From Hirsutella rhossiliensis (lineage: Eukaryota; Ascomycota; Sordariomycetes; Hypocreales; Ophiocordycipitaceae), in assembly GCF_020360975.1 (NCBI RefSeq), contig NW_025408677.1:1364001-1428000 (forward strand): a stretch of 64,000 nucleotides of DNA, given 5' to 3'. Position numbers and translations under genes: made by a program. Of the stretch, positions 10,037-22,063 are shown piece by piece. The notes beneath the pieces are model-generated. The model worked only from the letters and a program-made list of their open reading frames with translations, made no database searches and was not told where the DNA came from. Within the stretch, counting starts at the first letter, position 1. The number at the start of each line of letters is the position of its first letter.

Positions 10037-12830
10037 ATGGAGGCGCGCGGCTATAACTTGGCGCTGGCGATTGGCGGCGAGGCAAAGCGGCGTTTCCTAG
10101 CGAGAGGTGGGCTGCCGCTAGAAGATTTCGCTGTTTCGCTGCGGAAAACCGGCCCTAACTCTCTAAGGTTACTAATCGACTGCGAGTTGCACCTGCAGCC
10201 AGATAGCGCCATGCATCGTATTGTCGGGGGGCCAAGACCAGGACACTACGCCTACCACCTAACGAAATCGCCGCAACGGGCGTCTCACTTTGCCTATGGT
10301 CTCTACTATAGCATCCTTTCGATCTTCGGCGACCCTATACTTATCTTCGTGGCCGACTTCGGTGTAGAGCAAGTCCTACGTTTCCTATGCTTCTAGATAA
10401 GGTCTGCAAAAGCCAAAAAGTACTCTCAGCGATCCTGGGTTATTCTAATAACTAATGGCTCGCCCCGGTTCGATGAATTTCACCTAATAGCCGCTATGAT
10501 ATCGGAGCTGCGGGGGGATGAACCGGCGACGCTGTATTCCGCCAGGGACGTTAGGAAGATGATTCGATCGTGTTTCGACTTTACTATACTAAGAGGGGTG
10601 ACTGATCTCTCTAACGAATCCTGGTAGAGTATAATTTCATCGACTCTAAAGATAGGGAGAGTAAGAGACTATACTCCCCTATGTAAGCGCAAGCTCTTGC
10701 GTGCCGCTATCGCCTACTACGCAAGGCAACTATAAATACCTTTCGATTTGATCCGCGCTTCTAGGATATCTAGCCCGATCCCGGAAAGATTTAAAGAAAA
10801 TTTGGCCCAGTTCCTAGAAGCAAGCTAGGTCGCGGGTGTTAATAGCGCTTGCTTTATTACGTCTGCTCTAATAATGGATGCATTCCCTACCGTAAGATAT
10901 AGTACGTTTTCTGCCTTTATGAGCAAACCAAAGCCTAACAACACCCAGGGTTTCCCCCTGACCAGGTCTTTAAATCGCTTTATTATAAGCGAGTCCTTTC
11001 ATGCGAGAACAAACTTAGGCTCTAGGGCCTAACGGAGGCTGTTAAACGGAACTTCGTTAGCATTTTAACCGATATATAATCGTCCGATATAGATTCGTCG
11101 GTGCAGCATTTTGCGCGGCTTTAGGGCAATAGAGCAATTTCTTTATTAAGAACCTAAAATTTCTGCTCAATCTGTCTTATTAACACGCTAACCCTCACTT
11201 TAGACTGCTTCTATCGGCTATACAAGGCTTATATAAAGGGGTGCTTTAGTAAGTTAGAGCTATATCGGTATAGGCTATCGATCTATTTACTATGCTAGAA
11301 AGGCAACCGAAGTATATTTATAACCAGGCCTTCTACGGCTGGGATTAGAAGGCTCGAGTTAGGGGGAGCGGACCCTTAGTAGATCCTAACGTTCCTTTAA
11401 GAATTAAACCGATGTCTTAGACTGGCCGTTATACCCCTATAGGAGTTCTTTGACTTAGTAGTTGCTAGCAAAATTGGTAATCATGTCGCCTCGTCCGTCT
11501 AGTTCCTCTCTATACTAATTAAACGGCTAACGAGCGTAGGAATCTTTTTTGCCCTTACGTTATTTATAGAAGAGTAGACGCTTCCCGATTGCAAATACTA
11601 TATATTAAGACTAAGAAGTCTAAAGGGAACTAGTTACGGTATAAGCTTTAGAGGAAAGCTTACCTGGGATATAGCCGATATCTTGCGGTTTAATAAAGGC
11701 AATATACTGCTAGATATGCACGGGGTGCAATGCTCTAACTATTAGAACGACTAGAAAGACGAGTAGGTGGTTTCCGCTTTTATTATAAAACGTTATCTAA
11801 TCTTCTCGACCTATAGCTCGCCTTTAAGACGATATAATATCGTGGTTCGGTATAATAGAGAGGTATTCCCGCTATAGTCTATTAGTAGCATAGCTAGCAT
11901 GCTAGTAAGTTCTTTATTCTATATCGAGCTTACCTATATGCCCTAATTCTATATGTCGCTGGAATTATATACTTTAAATATCTTATATCGTATCCTACTA
12001 GGAGAGGCACTCTTAACCCTTCTCGATAAGCTAAGACGGGTTAATATATTTCTAATATACTAAGGAAGTAAGATAGTCTCGTCTTAGACTTCTCTTTATT
12101 TAGATAAGGTTATAAAAAAGTGCTAAGCTTCTTAGCGCTTTTTAAGAGCTATTATAATATAGGTTTCGTTACTAGAAACGCGGATTACGGTTTAGCTTAG
12201 TAGCCCGACTAGTCCTCTACGGAGTATAAGTAACTGCCCTTACTAACTTAGAGATCTTATAGAGGACTAAGGCCCTAACTTCTTTAACGGAACGAGATAT
12301 ATAGAATTAAGTATAGGATCTAAAGAGAAGCGCTAACTATAGAGTTCTTATATAGAAACCGAAGTAGATAAACCCGAATAAAGGAGTAGACTAATACTAT
12401 AATATACTTATATTCCCCTATTAACTCTATATTATTATAATAACTCTATTTATAAGTACTTATATAGCAATAATAGGACTACTTGTCTCGTCTTCGTAGA
12501 TATAGGTGCTAGCTAGAGTATATTAGTAGCACTAAAGTCTAAGCTAGCCGCGGTAATGCTAGTTTTATCGTTTTAAAACTCCGATAATATTTTAGGTAAT
12601 ATACTTACTAGGGATATATATTACGTTAAGGCGCTATCTAATACTAGATTCGTGCTATCGACCTCTAGATTATACTATAAGTTAGGCGATAGAAGAAACA
12701 TAGAAGGGGTTATTAGAAATTCCGGTAAGTCTTCTAGAAATAATAGTTTAAGGGCTAAGCTAGGAATATCTAATTCTAAGCTTAGCCGTTCGGAGGTTAA
12801 GCTTAATATTAATAATGCCGGGCTTTAACC
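10037..12830 (+). pseudogene. RIP-killed patatin-like phospholipase-type (PLP) gene
   Basis: The first 119 codons from the ATG at 10037 are open. In-frame stops then appear, but the protein can be followed: FGVEQVLRFLCF, SWVILITNGSPRFDEF, PFDLIRASRISSPIPERF, a 'SALIMDAFPT' segment, a cysteine pair-containing stretch near 11140, then TAGIRRLELGG and FFDLVVAS near 11330-11470. This order matches the large fungal PLP family carried by many Starship elements: an NTPase-free N-terminal half, a Cys-rich linker, then 'TAGVRxLxLDGGG...' and 'FDLVVGTSxG'. The nucleophile elbow reads ASKIG rather than GxSxG and the glycine loop is altered, so even before RIP this copy may have been catalytically atypical. 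The 3' end is approximate. Confidence 0.55.
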
Positions 12831-13680
12831 TACGGTCGAGGCTAGTAATAGACAACGAGAGTTTAAAAGTCGGTGCCTGCTACCTTTAAACCGATCCGGT
12901 CCTATAATTACTTCTTCTTCTATTATCTAAGAGAGCTCGCGTATTAGGCCGGGTCGAGACTAGAATCCTCTTATAAAGCTATCTAATCGCCGCGTAAGGA
13001 TAACTACGTCGACGTTATACGTTTCGGATAGAGCGTTCCCCTTCTTATAGAGGCCCTATTAGTAGTTAGCCGTGCCGGTCTTAATGCCTTTGTTCTTTCT
13101 AGATCGCTGCCTAGGCATCGTTAAGTAAAAATTTAAGAGAATTATTAAACCGTATGCGAAAGACGCTATAAAGGAAGGTTAATAACTAGGCTAATAATGC
13201 TTAATTTAAGCGAAGAGCATAAGGCTTCTAAGCGCTAGGCCTAGGTAGGTATATAAAGTATTACTTTATCTATTCCTAAAACTTAGGAGTAATCTAAGCG
13301 CGTGGATAGACAACCGGTATAGACTAACTATTAGAGTCGGAGGCACTCGCGGAGGCGCCGTCGAGAATTATAGGGCTTCCGGGACCCGCCCCGACGTAGG
13401 CCGTTACGGCATCCGGACGGCGGCGCGAAAACGCCGTCTAAAAATAAACGGATTCTATTTTTAATATAGCGAACTACGGCCTAAACGCTTTTAGGGAGAA
13501 TTAAAGTTAATTATTTTAAAGGGGCCGACTGCTAAACTTTACGGCAAACGGCTTTCTTTTAAGAGCAACTAATCTAGCCTAAAGATTAGCTATATTAATT
13601 AAATTTCTCTTCTATAAGTATATAACATTAGTCTTTCCTATTATTATATATACACCTTTATTATAAGTCTAGATATAAGC
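12831..13680 (+). other. RIP-mutated DNA between two degraded cargo genes
   Basis: Stop-filled sequence. A frame near 12900-13450 is rich in Arg, Gln and Ser, with a GC-rich island at about 13370-13440. It could be the end of the upstream gene or an unrelated protein. I cannot identify it. Confidence 0.3.
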
Positions 13681-16000
13681 ATGCTATACTTAATCGCATT
13701 CTTTATCGTTTTCGGCGTAGCTTTAATCCTTTAGATAGTAAAGCTCTTCGTTCCTAGCCTTATAATCTCTTTCGCTCGATACGTCTAATACCCTCTCTTA
13801 ATTAGCTTTAGATTATTGCGCGCTACTCGTCTTTATATAGCGATATACGTTGTATTTCTCCTTATTAATATTAGCGTTATTCTTATACCGTTATTCTTTC
13901 CTAGATAGAGGTAGGTTTAAAGAAGGGCCGCTTTAATAGCTATTATAAATATCGCACCGCTTTATATAGGTAGCCGAGCGCCTATTATTAAGACTTTAGA
14001 TATCCCGCGCGAATGGTATTATATAGTACACTCCTAGGTTAGGCTCGTTGCTATTACCGAGGCCGTCTCCTACTCCGTTATTGCCTTAAGCTTAAGCCCG
14101 AGACCGGGCCCGTTAATTTAAATAGGCTAGGCTATAGGTTAATTTATTCTCTATTTTTCTCTATGTCCCTGCTAACTTATTAGTCGTTCGGTCTACTTCT
14201 AGGAGCACTTTTTATAGCTTTCCCCCTAGTTAAGAGAGGGCTCGGGAGATGGTTTCTCTGGATCTATAGAGCAGCCTCGCTAGGTGCCGTCTCTTTACTA
14301 TTAAGTTACGTACTTAACGCTTTATCTTCGAGATTAAAGGTTTTAATCGGAAGCTCGTATAGCTTCTAGCTAGCAACTACGGTATTCCGCGTCTCGAGAC
14401 TAATATATTACTAGCACACTACTAAGATTATCGAGGTTTTAGGAACTGCTAACATCGTAAAGATTTACGTTAGTCTTAACTATCCGATATAAATTCGCGC
14501 GGGTTGCTATTTCTATATGTTTTTCCCTTTTACTTAGAGCCCTATAAGGTATCTAGTAAAGTATAACTTACTATATAGCTTTACCGCTATTTCTTATTAG
14601 TATGATCCCTATAACGTATCCTAGTTAGTCTTAAGCTTAATATTCTTGCTTTCGCGGCATAGGAGTTATAGAAGCGCAATTTTAAGGTTAAAGGAGGGCT
14701 AATCTATACTCCTTAATAAACCGTACGGGTAGGAGTTAGGCCTATAAAAGCTTTAAAATATTATCCTAGTAGCTAAAGGAATAGGTATTGCCTCTATACT
14801 TCCTTTAACTCTATATCTAGCACTTCGTCGAAACTACGATAATTAAATTCGGGACGAAATATAATACCTTAGCGAAATAGACCACGATTTATATAAATAA
14901 CTAAATAGTGTTTTAGGAAAAGATACGGAATTATTAATCTAAAAGAGGAAAGAGGTAGCCGCGAAACGGCTAAGTCTATCCCGAGAGTATCTTAACCGAG
15001 ATCCTATAAAAAAGATTATACTTTTCTAGTCTCTCAAAGCTAACTCTTAGATAGAATAGGTATAAGAGCAGCTTAAATCGCTATAGAAACTTAATCGAGA
15101 AAATATAGGTGCCCTTAGAAAGCATAGCTCCTAATATTAACTAATACTTGAGTAGAAGCTGCTTATCGTATAGTACGGCTATCCTCGTCTAAGAGAAGGC
15201 TTTAAGCTATTTAAAGATTACTTCAGATTCTAGATATATCTAGACTAGATAGAAGTACCGAACTTCGACGATTTAATCCTATTAAGAATTAAGGCAGAGC
15301 GAGCTCGTCTACCTAGTAGTATAGGCGTTATAAGTATACTTATTAAATAATATTATAGGAATAACGTTAATATTCGCAGCGTGTAAGAATAGGACTTTCT
15401 ATAATATAGTTCGCCGGAGTACTATATAAACTATAACGAATAGTGCGGTAATATTTATTAAGACTAAATATCGCCCTTAGAGAATTAGCAATTAGGATAT
15501 AAAACCGAACGTTATATTAGCTCGAGGTTACTCGTAAGAGCGAGGGCGACTTCGGCGGACGAGGGATATCTCGGAAGTAGAGCTAGAGGACGTGACTGCT
15601 AATATATCTAAGGGAAAGACGTACTCTATTGCTTTTAGTCGGAGCGTATACTTAGAAAATACGTAGGCATACTTTATAATCCCCTAATATAAATTAAGCA
15701 GTTAAGCTAGTTATAACGCGTTAAGTCTTACTATATTAAATTGTTTCGCTTTAAGTAGCGTGCTTAAAAGGCTATAGTTAGAGTAAAGGGGAAAGTAGAT
15801 TCCGTTATAGATAAGCGATTTTCTCTTTCGCCTCTACTTCCTCTATAATCCGTAGTAAACCGGAAAATCACGAGAGTAAATCGCTATAGAATACTAGGCT
15901 ACGGAGCCGAACCCGAAGATGAGCTTAAGAGCTACGGTTAAGGTCTATCCCGAGACTATATAGAGGGGTTATCGGAGCTAGGGGGCTGACACGCACCTAA
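13681..16000 (+). pseudogene. RIP-killed ferric-reductase-like membrane protein (FRE) gene
   Basis: From an ATG at 13681 the frame encodes hydrophobic segments (MLYLIAFFIVFGVALIL; AIYVVFLLINISVILIPLFF), then REWYYIVHS and AITEAVSYSVIALSLSP. A short intron-like stretch follows (about 14137-14182, GT..TAG with gctaac). After it the frame continues with LGRWFLWIYRAASLG, AGCYFYMFFPFT (FAD-binding-like) and ILVAKGIGIASILPL (NAD-binding-like). The order, transmembrane ferric-reductase domain, then FAD and NAD domains, is that of fungal FRE-type oxidoreductases, a known Starship cargo family. Scattered TAG/TAA codons kill it. The C-terminal part (about 14900-16000) is long and charged and not assignable. 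Confidence 0.6.
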
Positions 16001-16439
16001 AGGAATAATGTAAATTAGGAGCATTATTAGATAGATAAGAATAATAATGCCTGCCTAGCCCTATAGGAATTACTATAAAACCGGCTAACTATTATACGCG
16101 CACCCGTCGGATAGTAATAGAGGTTTTAAGAAGGTTAAAGTAGAGTGGTTTTTACTAATTTAAGACGGTTTATCGAGAGTAACGGGCACGTTAATATAGG
16201 AGAGCCTCGTTTATCTATAATTTTCGCTTATAGTAGTATATAAGTTTACTATAGCAATAGTAGCTATTCTACTTATAATCTTAAGGGATAAATTTTCTAT
16301 ACTTATACCTATAAATAGTCGAACTACTAGTACGCGGAATTTAGCGTAAAGTATAAGTTAGATAGATAATAAATAATTTGCCTAGATACGTCCCTAGTAA
16401 ACGGCACGGTACTCTCGTATAAGGGACCTAGTTTATAAC

Positions 16440-18950
16440 GTCCGCTAAAATTAGTCCGTTTTACTACTTACTAACTTAGTTACGATCTAAGTAATATCTA
16501 TTTTTTAAAGATACTAATATAAAGGCGTTATTTATTTTAACTATATACGAGGTATTTGCTAAAGTATATATATAGTAGCGGACAGCTATTAATTTAAGGT
16601 CTACTTATCTTTATTATTAATAACTAGCTCTTAATATAAACGAACTAAATATACCTAACGGATATATTCTTAGCCTCGGCGGCATTTTCTCTAAGAAATA
16701 TACCCTAATCGAAAGATTATTTAAGCAATAGGGTACGAAAATCAGCGATAACGTTAATAACTATATAATTATTATAGCCCCCGACGTAGATAATTAGAAA
16801 ACTCTTATTTAGTAAGGTAAGAAGCGCGGCCTCCTATTCCTTAACGGAATTTAGATAGAGGCATATATTACCGAGAAGATATAGATAGAACCATAACCCT
16901 ACTACTTTTACTAAGAACAACGATTAAATCTGGTAGAATAGCCGGGCTTATTAGGGCAAACGAGCTTAGGAGGGTCCGGCCCGTCGCGAGAGAGCACCCC
17001 GGAAACCGAGATAATAGACGTTTTCTCGAATAACGCTAGAGGAACAACTCAAGACTCAACGCTATAGGCGAACAGCACGGCCGGAAAGGGTCAATAAGCT
17101 GCTAGGAATCATGCTCCTAAGACTCTTCTAAATAGGGCCTCTGCAACCGGGAGTTCTTCTACCGAGACTGCTGCTGCTAAGGCTGCGGCCGCTGAGACTG
17201 TTGCTGAGGCTGCTGCCGCTGAAGCTGCTTCTGCTAAGGCTGCCGCCGCTGAGATTGCCGCTGCTGAGATTGCCGCTGCTGAGATTGCCGCTGCTAAGAT
17301 TGCCGCTGCTGAGATTGCTGCTGCTGAGGCTGCCGCTGCTAAGGCTGCCGCCGCCGAGACCGCCGCCGCCGAGACCGCCGCCGCTAAGGAGGCTGCCGCC
17401 GAAAAGACAACCACTAAAGCTACTGCTGGTAGTATAGGCCGCTATAACTAGTATCGCATGAGTCGCTTCCCCTACGCCTTTCGTATCGATATCTACCCCG
17501 ATAACGTATATAAGCCGAGGGAGGAGCAGCGACGGGATTACGAGTTAATAATTAACTTCGTAATTCGCTATTTTCTCGTAGTATACGACCCGAAGACTTC
17601 CTTTCCCTCGTATAGGAATCCCGATAAAATAAAATGCAATCTTAGGGCATATTAGCTTATTACCCGACGGGAAGCCGGTATAAAATTCTAGGACTTTATT
17701 AATAACGATAGCGCTATCTTAACTAGTGCTAGTAAGAACCTACTTCGGGGTAAGAAGATAGAGGATTTCGACTAGTAGGGCACTACGTTATATTATAGAA
17801 GCCCTTACTATAACGTGGGTGTCTTACCGGGTAAAATAAAACTACGAATTTAGTCGCGCACGGCACTTTCGAAGGTATAGGGCAAGGCAGCTAATAAGGA
17901 AATAAACCGTATATATAGGGTGTTTCGTTAGTATACTCTAGATAATAAGAAAGAACTTAGGCGTAGTACTAGTAGGGAACGGTTAATAATTCTTAAGAAT
18001 CTTTAGGAAAGTAAGAGGTACCTAGCGGAGGAAAATAAGGCATAATATCTATTATAGTTCGGTTATAAATAAACGTACTAAGTAGGCTATATCGGAAATA
18101 AACCTCTTTCGGTGCCTTATTAACTAAGTATTAGAGAATAACGAACGCTCTATTCCTTATAGTAGCCTAAGGCCCTTTATCGTCGAGATAAATAGCACTA
18201 GCTAGTATACCATCTATCCTAGGATAGCGATAGCGTATATCTATAACTAATATATTTCGTTCGATAGGGCCCTAAGTATAAATAGCTAAGGGCCTCTCGT
18301 AAACCCTCTAAAAGCTTACCGAATATAGCGTAGTTAGTGTCCGAGGAGCTTTTATCGACGAATATATCCTAAAGGTAATTCTACCTACTTATAAGCTAAA
18401 ACGGAATATTCTTATTAGTAACGATCGGATGCCTTACGATCTAAAGCAGTTTCTTAATCGAGCCTAAAATATAATATATATCTATAAATATACCGCCGAC
18501 TATATAGGAATCCTCTAATATTAGAATAGCATAAGGTATAATCTCGGCGGGGGGTATTATTAGAATATCCCTAGGCTCTAGCACGATAACTATAATAGAT
18601 TCGGGTTTCTAGTCGTTACCCTCCCTTTTAAATCTTATTATATCGGCTTAGCCCCTATTTAAAGGGAAGATCTAGACTTTTAGACCCTATAGGCTATAAA
18701 CCTACGTGCCGTTAGGATTATCGACGTAAAACCCTATAAATATCCTCGTTAAGCAAAGAGGGAGAACGTTATAGAATCGACTAGGTCGACTTCTCTAGGT
18801 TTAATCACCGTAGCACGGGCTCGTTTTCCGGCCGGTTTCTTCTTAGTATACTCTACCTCTAAACGAGAATTAATCGCCGGAATAAGACCGAACCGAGGGC
18901 GATTAAGGAAGGTAGGAGCCGGCGGTGCTTATCCGAAAAACTTTAGGTTA
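16440..18950 (+). pseudogene. RIP-killed gene with BRCT-like segment and Ala-rich repeat
   Basis: One plus-strand frame can be followed through stops from about 16490: a segment with LSLGGIFSKKYTLIERLFKQ and KKRGLLFLNGIQIEAYI resembles a BRCT fold. It is followed by a Ser/Thr/Glu-rich linker, the alanine-rich repeat at 17160-17420, then a dense globular stretch beginning MSRFPYAFRIDIYPDNVYK at 17458. After about 17650 stops are frequent but Lys/Arg/Glu-rich text continues to near 18050. BRCT modules bind phosphoproteins in DNA-damage signalling. The assignment here rests on pattern similarity only and the whole-gene identity is unknown. Confidence 0.35.
17160..17420 (+). repeat. Ala/Glu-rich short tandem repeat within the degraded gene
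   Basis: Repeats of a roughly 15-base pattern near gctgctgagattgcc. On the plus strand they read AAAEIAAAEIAAAKIAAAE, continuous with the surrounding degraded gene. The complementary strand and another frame are also open across this stretch simply because of the repeat, so they are not separate genes. Confidence 0.7.
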
Positions 18951-19999
18951 AGTAGGTTAATTAGTAGCCGCCCGTTGCTAAGGCCGTCTCCGCCTCTAAT
19001 TCGATCGATAACTATCTTAACGGGCATTTTAACCGGGTACTTATCTATAGTACTTAAATCTTAGACATCTACGGTACCACTCTTAAGATAGTCGCCTAAG
19101 ACCTCTAAGAACTAGTTAAAGGCGCTATTAGATCTTTATAGTCGGCCTAACCTAACCACGATTAGCTTTTTTAGAGTAACTCCTTCGTTAATTAGATAGT
19201 TTATCTTATTCTCCGTTAGGTACTAAACGTCTAAGTCGTTATATAGACTAGATATAGTTCCTATCCGCGTAAATAGTATATCCTACTCTCCTAGGAAGAG
19301 TCTTCGAAGTAATTCTATATTATAGTACTACTATATATTATTAAATCTACTAGAGACTCTAGTCTATAACTCTCGAAGTAAGAGCTAAATCCTTCCCTTA
19401 TATCTATTACGCATTATATTTAAGAGAACGTTATTACTACCTTAACTAAGAATAGCGGATCTATAGTCTATATACCGCGTTAAATCCGCCTTTTTAGCGA
19501 GCCGAGAATATAGGACTAGGAGGGTCACCTCCTTATATAAGACGTATATAGTTTTAAGTTTATGCTGCCGCTTCCCGTTAAGAAGGAATATTTAGCGATA
19601 TAAAGTATATCGGAAATATTTTACTTTACGGTATTTAGGCATTCTAAAACGTTCGAGAGTCGAGCTATATCCGAACTCGTAAGTTACTTTATCGCTCTAT
19701 ATTAACTTCGGTCGCTTCTACTTATAGAGAAGAATCTGCTCTCTAGAGTAGCCGGTCCTTGCTTAGTAAAGTTACTACTTAGCACTAAAAAAGACATCCC
19801 TATAACAACGAACGTAAGGCATCTATCGATATATTCGGTAGTTCTTTAGCCTATAGATATTACTATAAGGGCAGGATATTAGATTTATTCTAATAGTAGC
19901 TCGATATAGCAATAGCTAATATAGGTAATAGCGGGTTAAGAGACGGAGCGTAAGGCATAAAGAAAGCGCGGGTAGAGAGAAAGCGTTAGAGAGGTAAAG
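18951..19999 (+). other. RIP-mutated, possible coding remnant of unknown identity
   Basis: A plus-strand frame between about 19430 and 19930 is moderately open apart from TAG/TAA codons and runs into the minisatellite that follows. Segments such as VSYFIALY are hydrophobic. I recognise no family. It may be the last part of the gene above or a separate one. Confidence 0.3.
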
Positions 20000-20292
20000 A
20001 AGAAAGCGTTAAGTAGAGATAGAGCGTAAAGGAGGCAGAGAAGAAAACGTTAAGTAGAGAGGGAGCGTAAAGGAGGCAGAGAGGAAAGCGTTAAGCAGAG
20101 AGGGAGCGTAAAGGAGGTAGAGAGGAAAGCGTTAAGTAGAGAGGGAGCGTAAAGGAGGCAGAGAGGAAAGCGTTAAGTAGAGAGGGAGCGTAAAGGAGGC
20201 AGAGAGGAAAGCGTTAAGTAGAGAGGGAGCGTAAAGGAGGTAGAGAGGAAAGCGTTAAGTAGAGAGGGAGCGTAAAGGAGGCAGAGAGGAAA
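20000..20292. repeat. minisatellite, about seven copies of a 41-bp unit
   Basis: Near-identical units of 41 bp, each containing gcgttaagtagagagggag and cgtaaaggagg, follow one another. Copies differ mainly by C/T at one site (ggcagagag versus ggtagagag) and at 'aagcag/aagtag', as single RIP-type CA to TA changes would produce. Because 41 is not a multiple of three, all frames rotate through the array. The reading is rich in Arg, Lys and Glu. Confidence 0.85.
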
Positions 20293-20742
20293 GGGCATAT
20301 ATTAGACTCCTCGTTCTAACGGCACGGCAACCTCCGGGCGCATAGACCTATAAATTTAGAGGGGTTAATAGCCCGTACGGTAGGCCAACGCGCTTATCTA
20401 GCCTATAAGCACATAGATTCTTCCCTATTAGTAGGCGGATTATAAGGCTAAAAAGGCGCCGTAACGCCGGCACTCTACTATTCTTACTATAAGGGGTTAG
20501 AATATATATAAAGTCTATAGTATATTAAGCAATAACTCTAATGCTTTTACTTAATATATATAGAGCGTTCCCTAAAGGGGATAGTAAAGGCGGATCCCTT
20601 ATAAAGAGACTAGATATTAGACGATACTATATACGATGCTACGCACGATATCGCGTAATAAGGTCTATAGAGGTCTTAGGTACGTATTTCGCTAGCCGTA
20701 AAAAGTGCGAACCTACTTATATAAGGGGCCGAGTATAGGGTT
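20293..20742. other. RIP-mutated DNA, no gene recognised
   Basis: Contains 'cctataaat' preceded by 'gcgcatagac' at about 20330, a word seen again in modified form near 22700. A short frame at 20541-20738 has no recognisable motif. Confidence 0.3.
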
Positions 20743-21130
20743 ATCCTACCACACTATTACCTTCTTTAGCGGGTTACATCCTCCCTATTAGCTTAACTTT
20801 AGAGCTTAGCCGGCTATATCCGCGATTAGTTAAAGAAAGTAGGAATAGTTACTTACCTCTATTAATCGGAAGTTAGCCGGCTACGACCTTACTTTTTCTA
20901 CTTTCTCTGCCCGCGGCTTACCTAACCGAGCATAAGAAGTTTAGCTCGTAGATTTCTAAGAGCAGTATCTATACGACTTCGCATTAGATTTTCTAGGTCG
21001 CGATTTAGATACGCCGGCGGTATAAGCTCGCGTTGTTTACCTACCTTTATAGAAGAACCCCGAGCTCTAGTGCTCTAGGCCGATAGTAGGACACCGATTA
21101 GTATAGGCTAACGGCTCCTATAACCGGAAT
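20743..21130. repeat. divergent repeat copy 1 (pairs with 22064-22395)
   Basis: This stretch can be aligned by eye to 22064-22395 in the same orientation. Shared landmarks, in order, are 'ggctatat', 'tagttaaagaaagtag/ tagtttaaagtaggtag', 'cggaagttagcc', 'gatttctaagag', 'tctatg/acgac', 'gcggt/gataa' and 'gattagtgtaggct'-like text. Identity is partial, with many CA/TA-type differences. The element type is unknown. Confidence 0.55.
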
Positions 21131-22063
21131 AAGTAGGGGCAGACTATACGGCCGCGGAGCTATATATAACTAGTCGATGTCCGGTTTTTATACTACTTTT
21201 CTAAATAAAGGGTCGGACGGTAGCCGGGGGTCGCGGGACGTCTCCTCTATATCGGACTAAAGAAGACAGCGACTTCTACCGCTATAGGCGATAAGGAAGT
21301 GCGTTCTTATAGAAGGCGCGTATCGACCTATCGTGGATATTAAGTTTTAACGATTACTAATTACTCGGTTTCTTCTACCTAGCTAGGTATAAATTATAGG
21401 GTTAGATATTTACGTAACTTAACTAGCCCGGTTAATATTATACGTAGATTCGTAGGGATATAATTTTCCTTAAGTAGTAAGCAATAATATATCGGCTCTA
21501 TACTCTCGGGTTTAGGTATATTACTACGATAAAAGTTCTACGTCGCCGCCGATATTATATAACTAGCTTAAACGGCTTGCGAGGTAGTAGATAGCACGCC
21601 GATATATTAGTGCGTACCGGTTTATCGGGACTAGCTAAGGCCGAATCTAGTAATACCACCGCTCCGCTATGCTAGCGAGACGCGGCAGGTGTCCTACTAG
21701 CTCTTAGGCAGTTTCCTAGCGGCACCGACACGCACGTATTCGATTGCCTCTATAGACGGTTATTCGCCGGGAGACTTTAACGGACCTAGTAATGCCCGCG
21801 AGTCTATATAGGTAGATAAAGTATTGCCTCTAGATAGGGCGGATTATAAGGCAGTAAAGTAGCGTGATGTCTTTACTCTACTACTAGTACTAGAAGGGGC
21901 TAGTAAGTGTTTTAAATATAAAGAAGTTAGGCAGTACCTATAATGCTTTTATAGGGAGATAATATAGGTAGGTACTATAGAGATGCCTTATATTCTTAGG
22001 AATAATTTGCACGCTACTATCTAAAATGCTATATATATTTCTATAATAAATACCTTATTATAT
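21131..22063. other. RIP-mutated DNA between the two repeat copies
   Basis: Stop-filled sequence with local CG-rich patches. The word ggcggattataaggc occurs near 20443 and near 21838, so the duplicated unit may be longer than the part I could align. No protein motif was seen. Confidence 0.3.

Noticed and set aside
17109..17414. Minus-strand Ala/Val/Ser-rich frame opposite the Ala repeat
   Set aside because: It is open only because the repeat has no stops in any frame. The plus-strand reading is continuous with the flanking degraded gene.
20000..20292. CRISPR-like array
   Set aside because: Units are contiguous without spacers, in a fungal genome; it is a minisatellite.
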